Shown here: positions 1 through 9,746 of the stretch, in pieces
How positions within the stretch are numbered: position 1 is the first letter of the stretch
Layout of the letters: each line of letters begins with the position of its first letter
Origin: Buddleja alternifolia
Lineage: Eukaryota > Streptophyta > Magnoliopsida > Lamiales > Scrophulariaceae
Assembly: GCA_019426215.1 (NCBI GenBank)
Contig: CM033408.1
Coordinates: forward strand, 32,563,409-32,627,408
Length of the DNA stretch: 64,000 nt
Reading direction: 5' to 3'
Program-made: the position numbers and the translations under genes
Notes under the pieces: generated by a model
Told to the model about the DNA's origin: nothing
Seen by the model: only the letters and a program-made list of their open reading frames with translations
Database searches by the model: none

Positions 1-108
1 TAGATTAAGATTATCCAATAATCTTTAGTATCCTGAATACTTGCGGTGTTCAAATTCGTACACAAAAGTGGTGGAAACCACACTTTGTAAAACCCATTTT
101 ATCTAACA
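1..108 (-). repeat. Copia LTR fragment (5' edge of 3' LTR, minus strand)
   Basis: On the minus strand this begins TGTTAGATAAAATGGG directly after a purine-rich stretch (GTGTGGGGGAT, plus 107-117) that fits a polypurine tract. The same 108 bases recur at about 7230-7337 with roughly 90% identity by eye. It is the start of the 3' LTR of the minus-strand Copia element whose RNase H lies at 673-1122. The rest of the LTR runs off the left edge of the window. Confidence 0.75.
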
Positions 109-672
109 ATCCCCCACACGAATGAAATTAATGCAATGCATGTTCTTGAGATTTCGGTTGAAAGTTTATCACATCAGAAGAGGTAGCTTTTGGTTTTGAA
201 CCTTTCCTAGTGAAATATCATCGGATTTACTAGGTTATCCAATGAACATGATGTCTTGAATTGGTCAACCGTTTGTGTAAACCCAGACAACGATATTCAC
301 ATAATAAACTTTCGGCAGTTTTCAGTTCTCACGGTTGGATCCATTTTGGCCTTGGCACCCCCTCTTGGTTTCAGAAGTGTTTATATTTTACTCAATGTTG
401 AGGCGGCCTACACCTCATACTTACATAGGCGACTTCCTAATTAAGAGTATCCTGTCATACTCCACTTCAGTTAGACAGTGTAGGAATTATTAAAAGCTCG
501 GCTTAACCTTGCCACAACTTGCAAGTTGCACTTCTTTATCATAGGCAATGGGTTTAGAGTTTATTAATTAAACTCTTAAGTGCCTCACTGAATGTTCACA
601 ACTTAGTTGTCCCATTAAACTAAGATCTTGGGATATCCAGTCAACATGGTTAGGTTACCGATGTGTCCATTC

Positions 673-1122
673 TTAATCTGTAGACTTTAAAGCCATTCCT
701 CTTGATAGGTATTCTATTAGATCTCTAGGCAATCCTTTCGTCAAAGGATCAGTAATATTTTCCTTTGATTTCACATAATCAATGGACATTATTCCGTTAG
801 AAATGAACTGTTTAATGGTATTGTGTCTACGACGAATATGTCTAGACTTACCGTTGTAAATACTATTTTGAGCCCTACCAATTGACGACTGACAGTCGCA
901 ATGAATTAAGATAGGAGGCACTGGTTTTTTCCAACAGGGAACATCTTCTAAGAAATTTCGTAGCCACTCAGCTTCTTCATCAGCTTTGTCTAAAGCTATG
1001 AATTCTGATTCCATTGTGGATTGGGCTATGCGAGTTTGCTTAGATTATTTCCATGACACTGCTCCACCACCCATGGTAAAAATGTACCCACTTGTAAATT
1101 TAGAGTCATTTGTGTCTGATAT
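673..1122 (-). pseudogene. Ty1-copia RNase H, C-terminal pol remnant
   Basis: The minus-strand reading frame carries the standard Copia RNase H tail: STMESEFIALDKA, EEAEWLRNFLEDVP, IHCDCQSSIGRA, NGKSRHIRRRHN and DYVKSKENITDPLTKGL. Read in the same frame, the homology continues upstream to about plus 1122 (TSGYIFTMGGGAVSWK), but a stop codon sits where the family has Ser/Lys just after SWK (about 1045). Upstream homology ends near 1125, where unrelated AT-rich DNA begins, so integrase and reverse transcriptase are missing. The frame leads into the LTR start at 108, as expected for a Copia 3' end. It is a dead fragment; I do not assign a lineage. Confidence 0.9.
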
Positions 1123-1208
1123 CCAATGGGAAAATTAAATAATTAATATAAAAATAATAGAAAAATCAGAAAATACCACCAAAGTTAGTGGTATTCAGAA
1201 AATAATAT

Positions 1209-1408
1209 GTTACGACATAGGTTATGTCGTAACAGTTGTGTTACGACATACCCTATGCCGTAACATGATAGTATTTTTTTTATATATAAATTAAAGTGAG
1301 ACGACATACGATATGTCGTCTCACTTTAATTTTTTTAAAAATATTGTGTCAGCTTTGACGGATGACATGAATAGTGAGACGACATACGTTATGTCGTCTC
1401 ACTATTCA
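1209..1408. repeat. Cluster of four palindromes sharing one core
   Basis: Four hairpin-capable palindromes lie at 1209-1233, 1240-1264, 1290-1330 and 1368-1408. All share the core ACGACATA-NNN-TATGTCGT (one mismatch in the second) with a three-base spacer: ggt, ccc, cga and cgt. Arms are 11, 11, 19 and 19 bases. Outer arms differ between the first pair (GTTACGACATA) and the second pair (GTGAGACGACATA). They lie upstream of the MULE transposase and may be its subterminal binding sites. No counterpart was seen on the other side (4826-6300). Confidence 0.8.
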
Positions 1409-2148
1409 GCCTTTTTTTGTCCTTCTCTTTTCTTTCTCTTCTCTTCTTATTTTCTCTTCTCCTTCTGCACGTTAAATTTTTCACTCTACTTTCCACCATC
1501 ATTGTCGACAAGCACGATTTTTTCTTCAAAATTTGTTCATCAACTACAAAAATTAAGGTAATTTTATGTATTATACTTTTGAACTTACTTAAATTTTGAA
1601 TTAGTATATTATTTTGTATTTTATTGTAATGTGAGTTCAAAACTTGAATTTTTAGGTATAGATTCAATTAGTTAGTTATAATTTTTGGATTATTTGGTAT
1701 AATTCTTGAATATGTTGGTATAATTATTGAATTAATAGGTTTTATTTTGACTTTTAGGTTAAATTTTGATCCTAAGGTATAATGTAGATTTTTAGTGTTT
1801 TTTTATGGTTTGAAATTTGATATAAATGTTAGTTTGTAATCGTGTAGAAATTTAAGTATAATTTCAGAGATATAATTTTAAATTTATTGTTAGGGTTTAA
1901 ATTTTCATATAAGTTGCAAACGAAATTTCAAATGTTTAGGTTTACATATTATGTATAATTTCGAATGAGTAGTTATAATTTTTAGGTTTAATTTGTAATA
2001 TAGAAGTATAGTTTGTATATATAAATTCTAATTTTGTAGGTATATAATTTCCAATTTTATGTATAATTTGTTGGTATTATTTTATTTTTTGACTATAATT
2101 TTAAATTTAGTGCTTCTTTGTGGTTTGAATTTTGATATTATATAGAAA

Positions 2149-4825
2149 ATGTCAAGGGCGAACACAGTTGACGTTTTGGTATACACGGATGGTCAAATTA
2201 TTGAAGACTCAAATTCAGTGAGATATAGCACTCGTCCAAGAACTAACATGAGAATATCTCATACGATCACATACGCTGAATTGTTGGAGAAGTTATATGC
2301 GAGAACAAGAACTAATCAGAATTATTTTTTATTAAAAGTAATTATAAAGTTTGAATTTGAAAATAGAAATGTGATGAGGGAGAGCACAATGGAGATCAAA
2401 GATGATGAAACTTTAGCGTTTTTCTTAGATCATAACATTGTTGATAAATTCGTCGAGCTTTATATTGAGAAAAAACCAATCCAACATCAGAGTCAATATA
2501 GCTCGTTGTTAACCCAAGTGACGTCGTTAACGCCACCCCAATTCATGTCGTACTTTACACAACCCTCAGTTCCTGATTTGAATATGCAGTCACAAACCCA
2601 ATTCATGTCGTATTTTACACAGCCCACAATACCAGATTTAAATACGCAGCCGCAATCACATGTGTTGGAAAATCGTCGTTTGAGGAATTTTGTAGTTCCT
2701 GACGTGGAAACAGATAATTCATGACTTGTTATTCTTATTTTTACATACTATCATCATATTTATCTTTAATTGTAGGTCCGTCTAAACAAAGCCATCATGA
2801 CTTTGAGCATCCCAATTTTGGGTCTAGTGATTTTGCAGACGTTGAGAATCGTGATATTGGAAGTGACTACGACAGTCGTGATTCTGATTGTTTGCTCCAT
2901 CATCATACAGACGCCAAGTTGGAAGAACAGCGCAACAATGCAACACTGGATGAGGATGAAGATGACCATGATAATAATGTACCGATGAATGAAGATGTCC
3001 CTCCCACAAGAGCCGAAGAAAGACTTCAGGAAGTGCTCCCATTCTATTCCACCACATACCCAGAAGGAGAAGGAGATTCACTCTATCGACAAAGTTCAGG
3101 TTTGAGCAGGAGACTAATTTATGATGATGCGAAAGGTAATCTTTGTAAGGGCCAAGTTTTTGACAACAAACTCAGCTTGCAAGCAGCGGTGAAAAACTAC
3201 CATGTGCCGCACGCACGACGCGAGTTTAAGGTCATAATTAGTAATCCGAGGGTGTATGCCGTAAAATGCAAAAACGGATGCCCTTTTAAAGTGTGGGGAG
3301 CTTTGTTGAAAAATACTAAATTTTGAAAAATTACAAGGTATGAAGGGGCACACACATGTTTTGTTGAAGATTGTTCCAAGAACCACTTTAACTTGGACAT
3401 AAACATGATCACAAATGAAATTCTACCAGAAGTTAGGAAGGATTCGTTATACAAAGTCAGTCTAATTGTACTAATAGTGCAAAAAAAATGGAAATTCGAT
3501 ATACATATGGGAAGGCTTGGTACAGTTTGCGACGTGCAAATGAGATTATATACGGGACGTGGGAGGAGTCCGTTACAAGGTTGCCTAAATTTTTGGGAGC
3601 AATCAAAAAGTGAAATCCGGGGACGGTTGTTGAATGGCGGCACAAAAGTCCGGATCAAAATGCAAAAATGCTGAAATTTATGTTTTGGGCGTTCAAGCCA
3701 TGTATAGATGGATTCCGACATTGTCGATGAGTCATATGTGTTGACGGGACTCATGTGTACGCATGACACAAGGTTAAGTTGTTATGCACATCAACTCTGG
3801 ATGGAAATCAGAATATTTTGCCTCTAGCATTCGCTATTGTTGATAATGAGTCCAACGAGTCTTGGTTATGGTTTCTACAATTGGTCTGCAAATATTTTTT
3901 GATGTTTGATGAAGGTGTTTGCCTTATTTCAGATCGTCATAAGGGGTTATTAAATGCTACTCGATATACGCCCGCGTTTACCCCTCCCCTGGGAGCTCAT
4001 AGATATTGCCTCCGACATGTGACTTCAAACTTTAATGTTCAATTCAAAAGTAAAGCTATGAATGAACTCTGTTATGCGGCAGGTATGGCACATAACCAAC
4101 GAAAGTTTAACCAAGCAATGGAACTTATTGGTAATAAGGATCCAATTGCGTTGAATTATCTGAAAGCTATCCCACAAGAAAAGTGGACACTGGCATATGA
4201 TGGAGGGATGCGCGAAGGTATTATGACGACGAATATGGTAGAAAGTTTAAACAATTTGTTGAAAGGTACTCGACATCTTCCACCCACATCAATTGTTGAG
4301 TGCACATTTTATCGTATTGTCCAATATTTTGCTGATCGAGTGCGAATGACTCATGCAATGAGGGCACAACCTTTCACGACATATGCATATAAAATGTACA
4401 ATGAGTGGGACAAAAAATCTACAAATCACTGGGCAGAAGTTTTTTCTTGGCAACATGAGATGGGTCACGTTAAAACTGCTCGACAGATCGGGTTCGGTAA
4501 TCATCATTACTCGGTCGACATCAAAGCTAAATATTGCTCTTGTGGAAAATGGACTCTTCATCGAATTCTGTGCTCACATGCAATGAAATTATGTACAAAA
4601 TTAGGGATTAGGTCGACCGAGCTTGTTGAAAAATATTGTCTGACCTTCAAATATTTGAAAACATATGAAGGGAGGTTCTATCCGTTGTCGGAATCACATT
4701 ATTGGGATACTCCCAATTTTGAGTTGGTCCATGACCCTGATCTGAGGAAGCCACCTACTGTAGGCCGGCAGCGGAGCACTCGTATTCACAATGAGATGGA
4801 TTGGCCAGAGTTAGACTCAGATTAA
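2149..4825 (+). pseudogene. Mutator-like (MULE) transposase, decayed
   Basis: This is a MuDR-family transposase in several pieces. Piece one is 2149-2724, an N-terminal region with imperfect repeats of QFMSYFTQPxxPDLN. A probable intron follows, ending TTGTAG at 2775. Piece two is 2776-3326, with the DNA-binding-like part (FDNKLSLQAAVKNYHV, CKNGCPFKVWG). The same frame continues after a TGA (3324) to a second TGA (3672). The catalytic part is at 3675-4825: VDGTHVY near 3735, SDRHKGL near 3930, TTNMVESLNNLLKG near 4230, and a SWIM zinc finger CSC...CSH near 4535-4580. At least one frameshift lies between 3674 and 3779, because the DGT motif and the following frame do not join. Family proteins are typically 600-800 residues, so most of the length is present but not translatable. 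It sits between two Copia pieces. Confidence 0.85.
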
Positions 4826-4841
4826 ACTCTCTTATGTAAAA

Positions 4842-5470
4842 AAAAAACTATTTTTTGTTAATTTTCGGGCTTATATTTGGCATGTTTCTGTGCGTTTTTT
4901 GGCTACGAGTTGAACATAAAAGTTGCAGGTGATGTTATGAACTTTGTAAAAACATAAGATTTGGCTGATTTCGATGCCCGGGTGAAGAGATATGGCCACA
5001 CAAAATAGTCCCATTTGGAAAGTTTTATGTTAAAAAACTGTTTTTTGTTGATTTTCGGGCTTGTATTTGGCATGTTTCTGTACGTTTTTCGGCTACGAGT
5101 TGAACATAAAAGTTGCAAGTGATGTTATGAACTTTGTAAAAACATAAGATTTGGCTCATTTTGATGCCCGAATGAAGAGATATGGCCACGCAAAATAGTC
5201 CTGTTTGGAAAGTATTAAAAATAGTTTAATTTTTAATTTTATTTTCTGGCTCAGAATAAAAAACTATTTATGCAAATTAGTCAATAATAAAAAATAATTC
5301 ATTGAAATTACAATTCAATAAAAAAGTATTTATTCAAAACAGCCCCACTTTAGGCTGTTTCTCAACAATAATTACATAATTTTTTTTTTGATTTTCTGGC
5401 TCAAAATAAAAAGTTATTTATGCAAATTAGTCAATAATAAAAAAAAATTAATTGAAATTACAATAAAATT
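4842..5470. repeat. Two sets of tandem repeats in the MULE 3' part
   Basis: Two units of about 188 bp (4842-5031 and 5032-5218) begin with a run like TTTTTTGTTNATTTTCGGGC and share long identical blocks, for example GGCTACGAGTTGAACATAAA. A second, shorter pair follows at about 5231-5320 and 5388-5470, centred on ATTTATGCAAATTAGTCAAT. Between them is a small hairpin, AAACAGCC...GGCTGTTT (5338-5361). No coding potential is seen. The position, between the transposase stop and the convergent minus-strand exon, suggests an internal non-coding part of the same element. Confidence 0.75.
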
Positions 5471-5564
5471 ATGTCAATAAAATTATATTATTAGCATGCA
5501 TTATCCAAAACACCACAAAAAAATATATGTACACAACGACCAATGTCTAAATAAACTATCTATG

Positions 5565-6170
5565 TTAACGATAACCACGATGTCCCCCCGTTCCACAATC
5601 TGGGGGCCGCCTCGTCCTCGTAGACCTTATTCTATCTGCTTCTTTCTCACCATCATTGTACTGATCTGGTGATACATTAAATTGTGCAGGAGGTGGAGGT
5701 GGAATTCTATGATGTAGAGGTGCATCACTCCACTGGTCTGTACTGAGATCAGAAAAATTCCACGTTGGCGTACTAAAACCTTGTCCTTGATTGTGAAAAT
5801 TGACGGGCATATCATGCTGTGGTGATTGGGCCATGGTGGGAATGTAAACGTCGTTAGGGTTGGGACGAGGTTGAGCCGAGCTCGATCCTCCGGCATTTAA
5901 TTGATCATGATAAGCCGAGCTCGATCCTCCGGCATTGAAGTGACCATGAAAAGCCAAGCTCGATCCTCCGGCATTGAAGTGACCATGAAAAGCCGAGCTC
6001 AATCCTTCGGCATGTTCCTTATCTACACGAGCGCCGATGGCTACATTGCCACTACATGTGACCATATCCTGGATGTTCCTCATTCTAGATCGCAGTTCCC
6101 TAATTGCCGTGGAATCACTAGTTTGGGCAATTTGTTCCATTGCAATTTGCACCTCTTCAATTTCTATGAA
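5565..6170 (-). CDS. Terminal exon of an accessory gene, possibly plant-mobile-domain type
   Basis: An open minus-strand exon starts after a good acceptor (TATTTTCAG, plus 6171-6179) and runs about 200 residues to a stop. It opens with an acidic/amphipathic stretch (EIEEVQIAMEQIAQT, REL RSRMRNIQDMV). It then has three imperfect copies of a 13-residue unit (SSAFHGHFNAGGS) encoded by 39-bp DNA repeats at about 5866-6010, a Pro/Gln/Asn-rich part, and the tail RTRRPPDCGTGGHRGYR. The basic CGTGGHR-like tail reminds me of C-termini of plant mobile domain (PMD/MAIN-like, PP7-long-form-like) proteins, some of which ride in MULEs; this is from memory. Upstream exons are absent: recognisable sequence ends near the LTR at 6302. 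It converges on the MULE transposase. Confidence 0.4.
   Translation of the reverse strand, partial: FIEIEEVQIAMEQIAQTSDSTAIRELRSRMRNIQDMVTCSGNVAIGARVDKEHAEGLSSAFHGHFNAGGSSLAFHGHFNAGGSSSAYHDQLNAGGSSSAQPRPNPNDVYIPTMAQSPQHDMPVNFHNQGQGFSTPTWNFSDLSTDQWSDAPLHHRIPPPPPAQFNVSPDQYNDGEKEADRIRSTRTRRPPDCGTGGHRGYR
5866..6010. repeat. 39-bp tandem repeat inside the accessory exon
   Basis: Three to four in-frame units are seen, each containing a near copy of GCTCGATCCTCCGGCATT followed by GAAGTGACCATGAAAAGCC. They encode the repeated Ser/Gly/His unit of the surrounding exon. Unit length is a multiple of three, so copy-number change keeps the frame. Confidence 0.8.
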
Positions 6171-6301
6171 CTGAAAATATAAAATAACAAACAGTATCAG
6201 CAAAAAAATGTTCCTAAATAAATAGCATTAAAATAAGTATCAATGGAAAACAATACCAAATACTAATCATATTATGCAATAGAGCGGCTGACCCAGCCTG
6301 G

Positions 6302-7337
6302 TGAGAAATTTAACGAACAAACTGAAAATGCAACGAACGATGAGGAATTTTTCGAGGCGAGAATGAACTCTATCCTTAACACGAAATTGCCCCGGCTATA
6401 GGTGGTACCGGCTTTGATAAAACGTGTCCCAAGATACAATGAAAATTTTCTGAAGATTATACCACTTTAATTTCAGAAAACAACGAACTTTTATTTTCTG
6501 CTAAAATTTCAAGAACAAGATGATGATTTGAAGAACTCAAGAACACTAAAGAGAATTTGTGTTTTGAGTTGGTGTGAAAATCTTGAATGCTGGAGGAGGC
6601 TATTTATAGCTGAAAAAATCAGACAGAATTAAAGCCCATATTTAATCTGCCATTTACAATTTTTGTAATAGCAAACAATTTCAGTTGTTATAGATATTGT
6701 GACTGTTGATGGTCCTTCTAGAAGGCAGATTAAAAAATTAAATTTAAAAAATCTGGCCAGCATTTTAAATTCAATTGGGTTTTAATTAACTCAGATTACT
6801 TCTTATTGGATTTTCTGGAGGGGTCCAATTAAACTTTATCCAAAAAGATTAATTGTGAAGCCCAAACCCAAGCCCATGACCCAGCCCAGGCCCAAGCCCG
6901 AGACCGAGCCAACCCGGACCCATACCCGGCCAGATCTCGAGCCCGAGGTCCGTGGTCCGGTCCGATCCACCGGACCGGACGAGTGAAGAGTTAAGAAATT
7001 GTGCCAAAGCCCAATGACATAGCTCCTCCCCCTTTCACACAAAGGCCCAAGCTGGATGACCCAAAAAGCCAACCCTTTACCTTGAGTCAAAGACTTATAA
7101 ACCCAATTAAATTATGATTTATATCCGATATCCCACAAGTTCAAACCCCTCATTTTAATACTTAATTTCTCATTCATTACAATTCCGATTTGAGAAATTC
7201 GAAATGCTAAACTCATCCACTCAGAACGTAGATTAAGATTATCTAATAATCTTTAGTATCTCGGATTCTTGCGGTGTTCAAATTTTATATACAAAAGTGG
7301 TGGGAACCACACTTTGTAAAACCCATTTTATCCAACA
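6302..7337 (-). repeat. Copia LTR, probable 5' LTR of the minus-strand element
   Basis: Read on the minus strand this starts TGTTGGATAAAATGGG (plus 7337) and matches the partial LTR at 1-108 at about 90%. It contains a TATA-like TATAAATAGC near plus 6601-6610 and plausibly ends ...AATTTCTCA at 6302. The inner boundary is approximate, because I see no clean tRNA primer site after it. The pair would bracket a Copia element whose gag, integrase and RT have been replaced by MULE-derived DNA. Confidence 0.65.
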
Positions 7338-8756
7338 AAAATAGGTTAAGTTTTTGTTAAGGAGTTCAAGTCTATTTTGTGATTGAAAATACTATTGTCA
7401 GATTTTCTGAATTTGTTTCCTCGGTTGAAAGTGTGTTGAGAAGGTAAACAATCTCTGTATTGATGTTGGAGACACTATCTTATTAGATATCTCATTTCTC
7501 CATCTTTACTTCTGCCTCAGAATATTTTGAATTCTCGGCTTCATGGTATTTATATGGTTATGAATATTTTATATTTATGAGGCTCATAATCAGTTTAATT
7601 TGACATCTTTTCGACATAAATTCATCTAAAAGTTTTATTTTGTGCATTATCTAGCTATATTTTTTGTGAACCATATTTTTTATCTTTTACCTCTACGATA
7701 TGCTCTAATGTCTGCGAATTAGACGAACACAGAAATAGATGAACGTATTATAGGAGTACAATGTTGGAGCATATATCGTTATTATGTATATATGACATTG
7801 TTAATTAGCTATATCCTGTTTCTGTTTCTAATTACCTTTTCCTAAATAGGCTTGCACTGTCTATGGGTGTGTAATCGTATGTTTGTCGATTTCCCATTGG
7901 TTATGTAAAGTATTTCTGATTTCATGATGTATCTATGTTTTTTAAAACTGACATATCCACTCTGAAATATATGTCTGATATAATCTTTGTATATTTGTTG
8001 TTTTGCATACTTTTATAGACAATGTTTTCTTGCATAACTGTAGCACTGGCCATGCTTTCTACCCATGTTCTTTTTCAGTTTGCTTTGTGCATAGCGTGCC
8101 TTATGGGTATTAAGTTATGGAAACCAAAAAATAGGCCATTTACACAGACAAAAGCAATTTGATTTATTTTTCTTGTTCAGCAACTACGTATGTAGACTTT
8201 GTTTTTACCCTTTATGGCAGGTGAGGCATCACTCATACCACTTAGACAAAAAAAATTCTGTAAATTTCCTTTTTGTGATTTGGTAGGGGCAGGTTTTGAG
8301 CTAATACCTATGCTGTTTAAGATAGGTTTGACAGCGGTATGTTCGTTTATTTCTGGAATTGTTTTGGCCATGTGAAAATTCGTTTGGGCAGTTGTTGTAA
8401 TAATACAAATCTATTCAAAATAGTGTTTATGCAAATTCAAAGTTTTTTTTTTAAGAAACCAAAGTTCGGGATATTATATATATACAGCCCAGACATAGGC
8501 ATGATGGAGAACATACTACAACTACAGAAAACATATTTTATGAGATAATTGTATGTTTGTTGATTGCAGGCACCCTACTTGTATATTTTGGAAACGCGGA
8601 ATAGCTTACTGAAGTAACTAGAGAGTGGAACCCGATTGAAACTCTTTACCTGGTGTTTGATAAAGAAATGAAAGCAAGTTGATATATAGCTAACGGTATT
8701 AATATAGTTTACAGTAAATAGTTTCAGTCAAAGGGTATAATCTGAAAATACACGTC
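7338..8756. other. AT-rich intergenic stretch, nothing recognised
   Basis: No gene, repeat boundary or terminal inverted repeat could be supported here. A 64-codon minus-strand frame (8177-8371) has plausible composition but no recognisable motif, no upstream exon and no homologue I can name. I leave it unannotated. Confidence 0.5.
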
Positions 8757-9289
8757 TGATGTAGGTGAAATTTACTTAGATTGGGTCAAGCTAAAAGAAG
8801 CCCAATTGCTAGTAAAGAAAGGTTAAATTTCCTAGGTGGGCTCAGGCCCAGGTGGCCGACTTGTCTTGCTGGATTCGGGTCGGATTATGGAAAGTCTTTG
8901 ACCAAGAGACAAAAACAAATCAAGATCAATTAAGAGGAAGACATGACCCAAAAATCAAGCTCTTATCATGCTGGGCCTCCTTCAATCAGGGCTTAATCCT
9001 CGCTGGATCTACTGCAAGACGCGCCTCCTGATTTTCAGCTATCCTGATTAGCTTTTTACCATAGTTAGATAAGAAAAGTAGCAAGCTTCATTCTAGCTGC
9101 CATGATTAGTCTAAGTCTTCAAGATTTGTATAAATACTCTCATTAAAGATAATAAAACAAGATATTTTATGTTTTACATTATTACTCTGTCAAAATATAC
9201 ATAAATATATATATTCCCTCATATATTGTACTCAATTTATCTTACATAAAATAATATAAATAATATTGGTGTAAATCGGATACGCATCA
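8757..9289 (+). mobile_element. Solo LTR with 5-bp target-site duplication
   Basis: The 533-bp unit begins TGATGTAGG and ends GATACGCATCA, giving inverted ends TGATG/CATCA. It is flanked by the perfect direct repeat ACGTC (8752-8756 and 9290-9294). A TATA-like GTATAAATACTC (9128-9139) followed by AATAAAAC suggests plus-strand orientation. There is no internal domain, primer site or polypurine tract, so it looks like the product of LTR-LTR recombination. Lineage unknown. Confidence 0.8.
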
Positions 9290-9493
9290 ACGTCCATGAG
9301 CTAAATTTACTGTCTATGATCTACCATTCTTTCAGTTTAAGAAATACTGCATGCGGTTTGACATTGTCAATACGAAGTATTGGTTATATTGATGCGCGGT
9401 GCCCGTTAACTATTATATATGATATATGCAAACAGACGTTATTCCGGTGCAGTCTCGTTTTCTACCCTCGCAGACCCTGTAAATATACTAATA

Positions 9494-9712
9494 CTAGCGT
9501 GAAACCCGTGCTATGCACGGATATATAATGCCTTTCTATAAGTTTGCTAATAGTAAAAGTAAATTAAGTTTAATTACATGTTAAAGTTGTTCTAATATCG
9601 ACACATATTGAAATAGTTTTGGTGGAACTAAATAATGTATCATCTTACACTTTCTAACAAAAAATTTCTCAACCTAAATGTAGTCAGTACATTAGAAAAA
9701 TTCTTATTAATA

Positions 9713-9746
<34 letters not shown>

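Noticed and set aside
6241..6265. Minus-strand TTTGGTATTG as a Copia primer-binding site
   Set aside because: Only the first seven bases fit the tRNA-Met site and it is about 40 bp from the likely LTR end.
8177..8371. 64-residue minus-strand frame with protein-like composition
   Set aside because: No recognisable motif, no flanking exon and no homologue I can name; it is short enough to be chance.
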